A DNA stretch of 64,000 nucleotides, taken from Coniella vitis (taxonomy: Eukaryota; Ascomycota; Sordariomycetes; Diaporthales; Schizoparmaceae). Below the pieces are notes generated by a model. The model saw nothing but the letters and a program-made list of their open reading frames with translations. It did no database searches and was not told where the DNA came from. This document shows, piece after piece, positions 47,575-57,148 of the stretch (the first letter of the stretch is position 1; each line of letters starts with the position of its first letter). The stretch is from positions 2,294,001-2,358,000 of the forward strand of contig WUJK01000005.1 of the NCBI GenBank assembly GCA_011317545.1, given 5' to 3'. Position numbers and translations under genes: made by a program.

Positions 47575-50500
47575 ATGAGTCTCGCGTTGGAGCCGCCCTG
47601 CTCTCCCAGTACGACGGCCTGGGAGACGGAGGATGAGCTGAGCCTGCGCGCTTCGTCCGCCCTCACGACCCCCATGGACGCCAAACCGCCCTCGCGGGGC
47701 TCGAGGAATTCGTCCCGGACTTCCAGACGCTCGCGGCGGTCCGTCACGCCGCCGGGGCGCATCACCAAGTCGCCGCCGCCCATGCCCGGCAGCGACAAGA
47801 CCGACAAGAGCGACAGAGTGGTGCGGGTGCCCGCAACAGACGACAAGATCAGCATCCTGGACCCGCGGCGGTTCACGCCCACGCTGCACGCCAACCTGGT
47901 CGGCGAGATCCTGGCGCTGAAGCGCGACCAGGACGAGAAGCTGCAGTTGATTGAGGCCCTGGAAGCCACGCTGCAGACGGCGCGGGCCGAAGGCGACGCC
48001 CGCGAGGCGACCCTGCTCAGCGCGAGCAAGGAGAACAGGTCTCTCAAGCGACAGCTCGCCCTGCTGGAAGGCGGCACGTCCTCGGCGCTCGGCGAGCTCG
48101 CCCGCGAGCGCGACGAGGCATGGGAGGGCCTTGCAGACGCGCGGAAACGCCTCGAGGCGGCCCAGAAGAAGCTCAAGGCAGAAGAAGACGCAGCCCTCAG
48201 GGCCAATGAGGAGTGGCTGGCGGAAAAAGACGCGTGGGGCGAGGAACGGCGCAGGACGGATCGCAAGATCCACCTGCTGGAGACGAGGCTCAAGATGGTG
48301 TTGGAGGAGATGGCATCCTACCAGGCACATATGGCCGCCCAGCAGATGGCCACAAGGGCAGCCGAGGACGACGAGGACGACGAGGCTGCGGACAGTGATG
48401 CAGGCAGCATCCGCACCATGAGTGTGCGGGACAGTCTGCGCTTCTCCCTCTTGCAACGGCCCAACGGACACTCGCTTGCCGACGAACTCGACTTTGACGA
48501 CGACTCGGACTGCCAGACCGAGACAAACGGCAGAGACAGCGCCATGTCCACGCCCAAGCATGCCCGCAGCGGCTCGCGTGCGAGCATCCTGTCGCGCACG
48601 CATCACCGTCACCAGTACAGCATCGACAGCCTCGGCCGCACCAACAGCATCGCCCGCGCCCGGTACCAATCAAGGCTGCTGCAAGGCGAAGACCAGCGAA
48701 TCAACCATGCCATCCGCGAAGACGAGGAAGTGCCGAGGACCGCCAGCTACACCGACACGGGGGTGCAGTATTCGCCTCCGCCCTCGCCAAAAGCGACTCC
48801 TGCCACGGCCGTCAAGGCCCAGTCTCCAGTCCAGGAACCGACTGTGCAGGCCATGGCGGCCAAGTGGGAAAAGCAGTGGGAAGAAGGCAACCACGAGGCC
48901 AACCAGAGGAAGAAGAGAGTCACACTTGCAAAGCCACTCGTCATCCCGCCCACAGCCTCGGCCTCTCCAAAGCTGATGGTCTCTGCCGGGGCCCAGACTT
49001 TGGACGTGCCCTTGAGCCCACCCAGGACACCTAAACCCGCGTACCAGGATCCAGACGAAGGAGGAGGAGAGCAAGAAGAAGAGGAAGAAGAAACTGCCGT
49101 CGTCAAGGCGCCAGCCGCCATGGTCTCTGCTTCGACCCAGACCGACGCCCCCGCTGTTCCCAGGCCGGCCACCCCGCCGTCACCGTCTCTCACCATCCCA
49201 AGCATCACTGTGCACCCTCCCGCTGGCCTGCCAGCCTCGCCCAAGCAGCACCGCCTGCCCCAGTACTTCAAGGATTTTGCGTGTCAAGTGTCTCTACCGA
49301 GCGTGCCCATGGCCTCGACGGCCATCCAGACAGAGGAGATCCGAGTCGATCAACGACTCGACAAGCTCCCTCCCCACCTGCACCCCTCCGCAGTCACTTC
49401 TCGGCCCAACTCTCCAGCAGTTGGCCCACAGAGCCCGGCCTCTGTGGAGCAGCAAGGACAGCAGCCCGCTCCTGTTCCCGAGGCCGTACCGCCGCGCAAC
49501 CCTAGAAGACTCACCAGCATCAAGAGCTTTGGCGAGCCGGCTCCGTCGCCACGCTTCTCCATCGACTCCGAGGCCAAGGGCGGCGGCGGCGGCGGCCTCG
49601 ACTTGCACAACAAGGCTGCCTCCCGCAGAAGCCACCGCATCAGCAGCTTGTTCAGCGAGCCCCACGAGGGCAGCTCGGCCGATGAGTTGGACGACTTTGC
49701 GGATCAGCACCTGAGCGACGCCGAGTTCAGCACGGCCCTGTCCGCTCCCCGGGCCGTCAAGTCTCCCGAGCCAGGCCGCGCGACCCCGGAGTCAGGGGCC
49801 TCCGACTCGCCCCCACGGCCGGGCCTCCTGAGCAAGGCTTCTTCCGCCCTGTCGAACCCGGTCGACATGCTGGAGCCCACAAGTGCCGTCAACCGCTACA
49901 AGCTCTCTGGAGATCAAGGCATTGCCATGCCACGGCGCGAGTCCTCCTCGCGGGGTCTGCGCCTCGACACAAAGTCGAGCGATATCAGAAAGGCGGCCAT
50001 GATCCAGAACGGCCTCAGCACGCACCAAGACGAGACGACCGACCCGCCATTCCCCATACCCGCGCGCGCCAGCTCAAGGCTGCCAGTCTTTGCCTCGGGC
50101 AGCCGCGGCGCCGACAGCCGGGGCGGCTCCACGAAGCCGGAAGCGTGGCACAGAAGGGGGATGCGGACGGCGCATTACCGCAAGGGCAGCCTTCGCAAGA
50201 AATCAGTCAGCAGGACCGGCAGGCGCAAGGCCAGCCGGTCGCCGTCCATCTCGCCCTCCGTGTCCCAGTCCCCGTCCGTTTCGTGCTTGCCCACGAGCTT
50301 CCGGCAGTCGACGTCGACTCGCAACGAGGGCGCCTCGAGCAAGCGAGGCCACCGCCACCACAACTCCCAGACCACTGCGACGACCGAAGCAACTGCAGTG
50401 CAGTCCCACAACTCGTCTCCAACGGCCAATGGTGTGGTCGACGCCATTGCCCAGGCCATGGTCGGCGAGTGGATGTTCAAGTATGTGCGCAGGAGAAAGT

Positions 50501-52287
50501 CCTTCGGCATGCCGGCGGCCGACCACGGCGGCAAGGACGACAGCAGCAATGACCGACACAAGCGGTGGGTGTGGTTGGCACCGTATGAGCGAGCCATCCT
50601 GTGGAGCAGCAAGCAGCCTTCCAGCGGAAGTGCTCTTCTCGGCAAATCTGGCCGAAAGCGTACGTCGGTCCCTTTTTTTTTTTGGCCTCCTGACTGTCTC
50701 TTTCGGTGTCGTGTTTGTTTTTTTTCCCTAGCTGTTTTCGCTAACAATGTGTCTTCTTCCTCATTTTGTTTAGTCTCGATTCAATCTGTGCTCGACGTCA
50801 AAGACGACAACCCCGCGCCCAAGGGCCAGCTCGCCGTCTTCAACCGGTCCATCCTCATCCTCACACCGCAGCGAGCCCTCAAGTTCACCGCCATCAACGC
50901 CGAAAGGCACTACCTCTGGCTCACGGCGCTCTCCTTCCTCGCCCACTCGCAGCAGGACGTCCCCGCCATACCCGCCGCTCTGTCCACGCCAGCGCCCCAT
51001 CTCGAGCTCTCTTCGCCCGAGCAGCAAGCCAAGCCGCGCCGCCCGCGCATCCGCGACTCGATCCGCCTCGCAAAGAGCCACAACCCGCTGCCGACGACGA
51101 CGACAACAACAAGCCATGCACCAGCCCCAACGTCCCACGCGACGGAGCAGCCATACATGGGCGCAGACTCGACTGCCTCGGCCCGCGACTTTGCCGCAGC
51201 CAGGGAGCCTAGCAGCCCCGGCTTCCCCACCAGCCTCGTGCCAGGAGGTGCCGGCGCTGGCGGCGCGCGCCGGCCATCCCAGGTGACGCCGCCCACGGCT
51301 GCGAATGGTATCCTCTTTGACTACCCAGCGCACCAACAGCACAGCGACTACTACCACAGCGCACCGCCATCCGCCGACGCGACCAGCCACCACCGTCCGC
51401 CCCACGCCGCCATGACGCACGAGCGCGAAGCGTCCAACGACTCGGCCATGCCGCCCGCCATCCCTCGCTTCGGCCGCGAGTACCACCACCATCAACAACA
51501 ACAACAGCAACAGCCGGGCAGCTTCCACGGGCGTAAGCGCAGCAACACTGGCGGCCACGTCCCCCCACCATTGTCCTTCCGCGGGTTTGGCGGCAGCAGC
51601 GGCGGCGCTGTTCCTTATGGGCACACGGCCAACAAATATAGCCAGTCCACCGACGGCGGGCCACTCTCGGCGGATGCGCTGAGTGGCCACGGTGGTGCGG
51701 ATGGTGGGCCGCTGGTGGGCCGCACCAGCGAGTCCTCGTCCTGGCGGGGTTCCATTGCCGGTAGCACGGGGACGAACAACCTTTTCGAAGCCATTGGGAC
51801 GGTCCGCATGGAGGCCTTCATCAGCCCGCTTGCGTACAGCCGGTATGAGACACGCACTGGGAATGGCCATCAGCATCACACTCTCCACGGCATGCAGCAG
51901 CTCGAGTATGCGAATGCGTTGCTGCAAGAGGACATGATGATGATGATGGAGGAGGAGCAGGGGGACGAGGGCAACCGGAACATGATGCGTGCGGCGCGCA
52001 AGAGAACAAAGGAGAAAAGACGGCAAAAGAGCCGGTCGAGGAGCCGGAGCCGGACCAGGTATGGGCATGGGCACGGAGGGAGCAGTTTCTCCAGGGGGGG
52101 AGTGGCGGCTTGGAAGGAAGAGTACTATGGCTATGGTGGAGGGAGGAGCGTGAGTGCCCAAGGCTATGCCGGTGGTACGGGCATCGCGATGGGGTCGGTG
52201 ATTGGAGGGGATGAGGATATGTTTGGTGGTGGCAGTGCTGTTGGAAGCAGTACAGGGAGAGCAAGGAATCCCTTTGAGGGATTTTGA
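47575..52287 (+). CDS. apsA: ApsA/Num1-like cortical nuclear-migration protein with PH domain
   Basis: Exons 47575-50659 and 50774-52287 give 1532 residues. ApsA/Num1/Mcp5 proteins sit at the cell cortex, bind membrane lipid through a PH domain and anchor dynein to pull nuclei. The N-terminal mark is ILDPRRFTPTLHANLVGEIL followed by a coiled coil (about residues 100-255). A long Ser/Pro-rich middle carries spaced blocks of the type DTGVQYSPPPSPK, AGAQTLDVPLSPP, SASTQTD and STAIQTEEIRVDQRLDKLP. The PH domain is at about 960-1087, from AMVGEWMFKYVRRR through HKRWVWLAPYERAILWSSKQP to HYLWLTALSFLAHS. The intron (114 nt, GTACGT...TTTAG) lies inside it. Splicing joins GRK to LSIQSVLDVKDD, while retention would leave the frame open with 38 extra residues. 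The 440-residue tail after the PH domain is Gly/Ser/His/Gln-rich and basic near its end (RKRTKEKRRQKSRSRSR). Confidence 0.9.
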   Translation: MSLALEPPCSPSTTAWETEDELSLRASSALTTPMDAKPPSRGSRNSSRTSRRSRRSVTPPGRITKSPPPMPGSDKTDKSDRVVRVPATDDKISILDPRRFTPTLHANLVGEILALKRDQDEKLQLIEALEATLQTARAEGDAREATLLSASKENRSLKRQLALLEGGTSSALGELARERDEAWEGLADARKRLEAAQKKLKAEEDAALRANEEWLAEKDAWGEERRRTDRKIHLLETRLKMVLEEMASYQAHMAAQQMATRAAEDDEDDEAADSDAGSIRTMSVRDSLRFSLLQRPNGHSLADELDFDDDSDCQTETNGRDSAMSTPKHARSGSRASILSRTHHRHQYSIDSLGRTNSIARARYQSRLLQGEDQRINHAIREDEEVPRTASYTDTGVQYSPPPSPKATPATAVKAQSPVQEPTVQAMAAKWEKQWEEGNHEANQRKKRVTLAKPLVIPPTASASPKLMVSAGAQTLDVPLSPPRTPKPAYQDPDEGGGEQEEEEEETAVVKAPAAMVSASTQTDAPAVPRPATPPSPSLTIPSITVHPPAGLPASPKQHRLPQYFKDFACQVSLPSVPMASTAIQTEEIRVDQRLDKLPPHLHPSAVTSRPNSPAVGPQSPASVEQQGQQPAPVPEAVPPRNPRRLTSIKSFGEPAPSPRFSIDSEAKGGGGGGLDLHNKAASRRSHRISSLFSEPHEGSSADELDDFADQHLSDAEFSTALSAPRAVKSPEPGRATPESGASDSPPRPGLLSKASSALSNPVDMLEPTSAVNRYKLSGDQGIAMPRRESSSRGLRLDTKSSDIRKAAMIQNGLSTHQDETTDPPFPIPARASSRLPVFASGSRGADSRGGSTKPEAWHRRGMRTAHYRKGSLRKKSVSRTGRRKASRSPSISPSVSQSPSVSCLPTSFRQSTSTRNEGASSKRGHRHHNSQTTATTEATAVQSHNSSPTANGVVDAIAQAMVGEWMFKYVRRRKSFGMPAADHGGKDDSSNDRHKRWVWLAPYERAILWSSKQPSSGSALLGKSGRKRTSVPFFFWPPDCLFRCRVCFFSLAVFANNVSSSSFCLVSIQSVLDVKDDNPAPKGQLAVFNRSILILTPQRALKFTAINAERHYLWLTALSFLAHSQQDVPAIPAALSTPAPHLELSSPEQQAKPRRPRIRDSIRLAKSHNPLPTTTTTTSHAPAPTSHATEQPYMGADSTASARDFAAAREPSSPGFPTSLVPGGAGAGGARRPSQVTPPTAANGILFDYPAHQQHSDYYHSAPPSADATSHHRPPHAAMTHEREASNDSAMPPAIPRFGREYHHHQQQQQQQPGSFHGRKRSNTGGHVPPPLSFRGFGGSSGGAVPYGHTANKYSQSTDGGPLSADALSGHGGADGGPLVGRTSESSSWRGSIAGSTGTNNLFEAIGTVRMEAFISPLAYSRYETRTGNGHQHHTLHGMQQLEYANALLQEDMMMMMEEEQGDEGNRNMMRAARKRTKEKRRQKSRSRSRSRTRYGHGHGGSSFSRGGVAAWKEEYYGYGGGRSVSAQGYAGGTGIAMGSVIGGDEDMFGGGSAVGSSTGRARNPFEGF

Positions 52288-54072
52288 AAGAGACAAGGAG
52301 AAGAAAGTAATAAAGAGGAGGAAAGACTATTTCTTTTCTTCTTTCGAGAGGGGGCGGGTTTTTCCTTTGGTTCTTTTCCCTTCGTTCGTTCTTATGGAAC
52401 AGCTTATGGCCTGTTGATGAGCCTGGCTGCTTTCTCGCTCACTTATTTGTTCTTTTGTGTCCTTTTTCTTTTTCTTTTTGTCATTTTCTTGCCTTCTTTT
52501 TTTCGGGTCTACACATATATTATATATATGGTGTCACTCGCGCTGTCACGGGATACCCCCAAGTTACGTTTTTCTTTGCGTCTTGGTTTTGATTATCTGG
52601 ATTTGTTCTTGTACATACATAACTTCTATACATACACTTCGATAATCATATTTCTGATTTGTAGAATACATGCACTGACCTTGGGATATCCGAGTTTGAA
52701 TGCGCTTGATTTGATTTGATTTGCATAGTGCCTAGGAGTACTGAGCTGTTTGGGTCCTGGGATATGCTCAGGGTGCTATGAATATTGTGATTCTTTGCTT
52801 GCTTTGGGTGTCGAGCCCATAACAAGGCAAAGAAGAACAAAACCAAGACCAGATGTGCTTCCTTACCTGGATTGAGTGAGTGTGAAATGTCGAGGAAATT
52901 GGACGGGAAAAGACGAAAAAGATACGCTCGGGTAATACAACCAATCTTGAAAGCTAGCAGGTCCCCCTTAGAAACACCGAATCCTTCCTTGCCTTGGACC
53001 CGATTTGACTGCCATTTATGTCATAGTACACATCTTTCCACACTTTATTCCACCAATATTCAATCTTCATCTCTACAGTGTAGCAGGAGCCGAGTGTGGG
53101 GCCGCAAATCATCTTTTTCAAGGTTCAAAATGGTGGTTTTACTTGCGGGCCATGTTGGAAAGTTTTGGTCTTTGATGCCTGTCTGCTCTGGCCTATGTGC
53201 TATGTACCAAAGCCACCTAATGGAAGTAACTATGTACCCCGAGGGAGGCTTTCTTTCTTCGGCGCGTCCCGCCCGCCGTGCGCCGTCCATCCATCCAGCG
53301 TCCCCCGTAGAAATCACAGGGGGGGGGTCTACATAGTAGTACCCATAGTAACTGAACAACTGAAAACAGTAGGTACTCTGTACGTGCCTGGCGCGCCCCC
53401 CCCACCCCCCGCTATTAGCGCTCTGCGTCTGCGTCTGCTCCATCCTTTTCTTTACCATGCACTTATCATGGTAAGCTTCCCAAAGCTTGACGTCGATTCC
53501 CAAGAAAAAATATAATTCCCCAACACGCACGCCCGCCCGAACGGGGCTTTTTGTTTTTACTACGAACGACAAAACCCACAGAGAACGTTCGTTGTACATG
53601 TACGCGCATTGCACCACGCCCCCCTCCCATCATTTATCTACCTCCTCCGATTCCTTTCTGCCGGAGACGAGAAACAGACCGAAGTGGACAACTAGCATGA
53701 CAACTCGGTAGTTCGAAAAGCTACTGTTCTAGCCTTCTCAGGAAACTTCGAACCGAAAGCAAAGAAGAAGAAGAGAGAAATAAACAGAATAAAGACATCT
53801 ATCGAAGCCGCAGGGAGAACGAAACACACCAATCATACGGGAAAGGAAGAGGGGACAAAAAAAAAAGAAAAAAAAAAAGAAACCCAACCAACATACACCA
53901 GGAGGTGTGATTCTTTCCAGGGGGCGTATACAAGAGAGAGAAAAGTACGAAACAGAAGAGGGGGAGAAGGGAAAGAAAGAAAAGGAAAAATAAAAGGACA
54001 GAAAGAGCACATCCACCAAAAACAGAAAGAGTACTCCATATCAAAATCTTTGCCACAAAAAAAAAAGTCATA
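52288..54072. other. Intergenic region with purine-rich leader
   Basis: The left part is the T-rich 3' flank of the apsA-like gene, with a TATATTATATATATGG element near 52517-52531 and TTTGA repeats at about 52704-52722. One ACATAGTA lies at 53331. From about 53750 to 54070 the plus strand is almost purely A and G with few pyrimidines (GAAGAAGAAGAGAG, long A runs). This is probably the leader of the OTU gene's mRNA. No gene is supported. Confidence 0.45.
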
Positions 54073-55110
54073 ATGGCAGACACGGCTTCGACCCCGACGG
54101 ACGCTGAAACCCTCGAGCAGCTTCAAGCACGTCACCGCAAGGAAGCCAAGGACCTCCAAGGCCGCATTACCAACAAGAAGAAGAACGCGACGAAAAAGAC
54201 GCGCAAAGGCGTGAATGAGGAATGTGCTGCGCTGGAGCGGCAGATGAAGGAGAGGCATGCTGAGGAGGCGAGGAGATTGAATGGACCAGATGAGCAAGAA
54301 ACAGAAGAAGAACAACAACAACAACAACATGAGCGGGAAGGTGTCGATGATGTTGCCGAGAAATTGGACGGTTTGGAGCTGGATACACCACAGCAAAACA
54401 CAATAACACCCACATCCTCATCAAAACCACCACCACCACAAACAACAACAACAACAGATGGTGGTACCGGTCCAGGCAAAAAGCGCAACCGCCAAAAAGA
54501 GCGCCTCGCCCGCCGCGCCGCAGAACAAGAAGCCGCCGCGCTCGCCGCCGAGCGAGAAGCAGCCACCATGACGGACCACCGCGGGGCCGAAAAGAAGAAT
54601 CTCCAGGAAGCCTTTGCGCGGCACGGTCTGCGCGAGCACGAGATTCGGCCCGACGGGCATTGTTTGTTTTCTGCTGTTGCGGATCAGCTTGCGCAGGTTG
54701 ATGTGCCGTTGGAGGCGCATAACAGTGATAATCACGTTGATAATACCAAGACTGGTGGAGACGAGGGCAGCCAAAAGGATCCTCCCTACAAGACGGTCCG
54801 GCGGCGCGCAGCGGGGTACATTGAGGCGCATGGCGATGAGTATGCTGGGTTTTTGGAGGAGGATCTGGGATCGTACGTGGCCAAGATGCGGGATACGGCC
54901 GAATGGGGCGGACAGCTAGAGTTGCTTGCGCTGGCAAATGTGTATGGGGTTGAGATTCACGTAGTACAGGATCGCGATACGGAGGTGATTCGGCCTACTG
55001 ATGGTGGTGCGCGCGGAAATGGGGACGAAAGGAAGCGGATATGGCTTGCGTATTACCGCCACGGGTATGGATTGGGAGAGCACTACAACTCGTTAAGAAA
55101 GGTGGCTTGA
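54073..55110 (+). CDS. OTU2: OTU-domain deubiquitinase (Otu2/OTUD6 type)
   Basis: Intronless, 345 residues. The N-terminal half is charged coiled coil (HRKEAKDLQGRITNKKKNATKKTRKGVNEEC...) with Gln and Pro/Thr runs, as in Otu2 and OTUD6B. The OTU cysteine-protease domain covers about 180-340. The catalytic D194 and C197 are in PDGHCLFSAV, and the catalytic H337 is in YGLGEHYNSL. The supporting motifs TVRRRAAGYIEAHGDEYAGF and WGGQLELLALANVYGVEI are intact, so the enzyme should be active. The family removes ubiquitin, and yeast Otu2 acts on ribosome-linked ubiquitin; the ribosome link for this protein is transferred from the family. An insertion of about 25 residues rich in Asp, Asn and Gly (near 212-237) breaks the domain just after the active-site helix. 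It is convergent with the peroxin gene. Confidence 0.93.
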   Translation: MADTASTPTDAETLEQLQARHRKEAKDLQGRITNKKKNATKKTRKGVNEECAALERQMKERHAEEARRLNGPDEQETEEEQQQQQHEREGVDDVAEKLDGLELDTPQQNTITPTSSSKPPPPQTTTTTDGGTGPGKKRNRQKERLARRAAEQEAAALAAEREAATMTDHRGAEKKNLQEAFARHGLREHEIRPDGHCLFSAVADQLAQVDVPLEAHNSDNHVDNTKTGGDEGSQKDPPYKTVRRRAAGYIEAHGDEYAGFLEEDLGSYVAKMRDTAEWGGQLELLALANVYGVEIHVVQDRDTEVIRPTDGGARGNGDERKRIWLAYYRHGYGLGEHYNSLRKVA

Positions 55111-55540
55111 ATGATGGAGTTGGGGTGGTCGGGTGTGAGCAAGTCGGTAGCAAAAAGCTGCGCTATTTGGCTTGGATGAGCCACCAAACAAAGCATGTCA
55201 CGAGTGGTACTACCGTCAAGTGTGGTAACCATGGAGAAACTTGCTGATTGAATCGTCTTCCCTGAGCACCCTCTACCCCTGATCAGGGCACTCAGCTCTC
55301 GTGGCCATGAAATCTGTACGACATCGATACCGAGAAAGCCCATTTTCAACGATTTTCGAGCCATCAGCAAAGCCAGGTTCTCCATCCATGAGCCCTTGAA
55401 GAATCGCGACAACAAAATCGGCTCAATCCCATGCAACGAGCACTTGTGGCAGTCAACAATCACAGCACCGCTTCATGACTTGTCAGTCAAGATCATCGTG
55501 TCTAGTTCATTGTCACTTTTACAATCTTCCCCCCCCCCCT
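55111..55540. other. Convergent intergenic region with C11 run
   Basis: Tail-to-tail gap between the OTU gene (plus) and the peroxin gene (minus). A run of eleven C lies at 55529-55539, directly before the peroxin stop codon on the plus strand. Nothing else is seen. Confidence 0.4.
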
Positions 55541-57148
55541 TCATGACGTCTCATTGGACGTCTTCCTCTTCACCAATCGCACCCACCTCCGCCTCCTCCA
55601 TTCCCCTCTTCGTCCTTCCCCTACCTCTCCTTCCTCCCAGCTGACGTGCAACCGCCTCGTAGCAGCCGCTGCTCCCGCCGCCGTCCCTACCGGCGCTGGC
55701 GGTTCTCGAATGCCCGACGCCCCTTCGTTCTCGTTATACATATCATATACCCACCGCTCACCCTCCGTCTCGACCTCCACACCCGTGATAATGCGCTCCT
55801 CCACCCATTCACGGCTCCACAGATCAAGCGCCCACTTCTTGTCGCTCCACTCCCACCCCTCAGGTGCAAGTACATCCTCAAAGAAGCGCGACCCCTTGGG
55901 CCGCTCCCCCGTGATACGCGCCTGTGACAGGGGGTCATAGGGCGAAGGGGAAAATACCCAGGCTTCCCATTCACCGCTCGAGGCGTTGAGGTGCTGCAAC
56001 TCAAAGATTTCGACTTCGCGGGTTTCGGGCGCCGAGTCGAGGTGAATATCTTGAGCGATCCAGCGGTCAAGAAGGGAGCGGGCCTTTGCACTGGCGTCTT
56101 GTCTGTCTGTTGGCGTGGTGCCTGATGCCGAGGAAGGAGCAGGAGTGTTCGGAAAGTACGCCTCTTGGGTGGCGCGCATGACGCTCGCCATGGCGGGGTG
56201 ATTGCTGACAATCGCCGCCCAGCCGCCACATAGGGAGATGGCACGCCACGGGAGCAAGTGTGCCGAGATGGTCATGAGCAATGTCAGTGCAAAAAGCCCC
56301 ACGAACAGACCCGAGCTGAGCGCCTCGTCGCTGAAATTTGTTTTGGGCAAAAGCACCGTAACGACCTGGTCGTGGCCCCTGCTGAAGTCCTCCATACAGT
56401 TTTGCAGATCGCGCATGTTCTTCATGAAGTAGCTGCTCATTTGCTTGGCGGGCTTGACGGTGCGTGGGGGCGCTCTTGGGGGACCGTAGGGGCTGTAGGC
56501 GAGCTCGCGCGCATCAGAAGGGTGGCGGGCCATGAAGGACGGGATGAAGATGCCGATGAGGGCGATGGCGAGCGGGAGCACAATAATAAGATAGGGATCG
56601 AGACAGACGAGCGTGTAGACAGCGAGGAGTGAGAGGGTATGCGAGGGCTTGCGCCAGGTGAGGATGCGGATGACGCGTGTCTGGAATTTGAATACGACGC
56701 CAATGCGGGCGTTGAGACGGGTGAAGTTTGTCACCATCGTTGCGGGCGTGAAAGGCGGCCGTGTGTCTTCGTACGAGGAGGAGCTGTCGGTGGGGACGGG
56801 CGTGTCCTGGATCTGGCTGCCTGGGGCGAGGTCGCCAGCTGGAATCATTTGCTGTAGGAGCCTGCGATGAGGAAGCAAGCAATACGGGTCAGCTTTCCGT
56901 TACTGTTACTGGTAAGAGACGAAGGTGGACAACGAGAACGTGTATCCTCTCGAAAGAGTCAAGGACGATTGTCCATACTTTTCCAGCAGCTTGTCTTGCA
57001 TGGTAGCCTGTGCCTTGAGTGCAGAGAGCCCTCGCCATCTGCGCTTCCTTGAGCCCTTGGCATCATTGTTCTCGGTCTGCTGCGAGTCACCATCATGGGT
57101 CGTGGGTTCGTCTGTCGCGTTCAAGAAGTCGGACACGTTGTCGTCCAT
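55541..57148 (-). CDS. pex24: Peroxisomal membrane protein of the Pex24 (Pex28/Pex29) family with dysferlin domain
   Basis: Minus-strand exons 57148-56979 and 56861-55541 (intron 117 nt, phase 2) give 496 residues. Splicing makes MQDKLLEK-LLQQMIP, the family's usual start of the membrane-binding part. The N-terminus is acidic and then basic (GSRKRRWRGLSA). The Pex24p region spans about 65-290: RPPFTPATMVTNFTRLNARIG, then LAVYTLVCLDPYLIIVLPLA (membrane) and LFALTLLMTISAHLLPW (membrane). The C-terminal part has dysferlin-type blocks (VEIFELQHLN...WEAWVFSPSPYDP, GWEWSDKKWALDL, GERWVYDM, RRRRWVRLVKR). Family members control peroxisome number and size and reside in the ER or peroxisome membrane at contact sites. 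The Pex28/29 type is favoured over Pex30-32 by the N-terminal half. An in-frame ATG ten codons upstream (57178) is the alternative start. Confidence 0.9.

Noticed and set aside
50770..52296. Minus-strand 508-codon frame antisense to the apsA-like gene
   Set aside because: It lies wholly antisense to the well-supported second exon, has Arg/Ala/Gly-rich composition expected from GC-rich sense codons, and shows no family features. The same applies to the 406-codon frame at 47449-48669.
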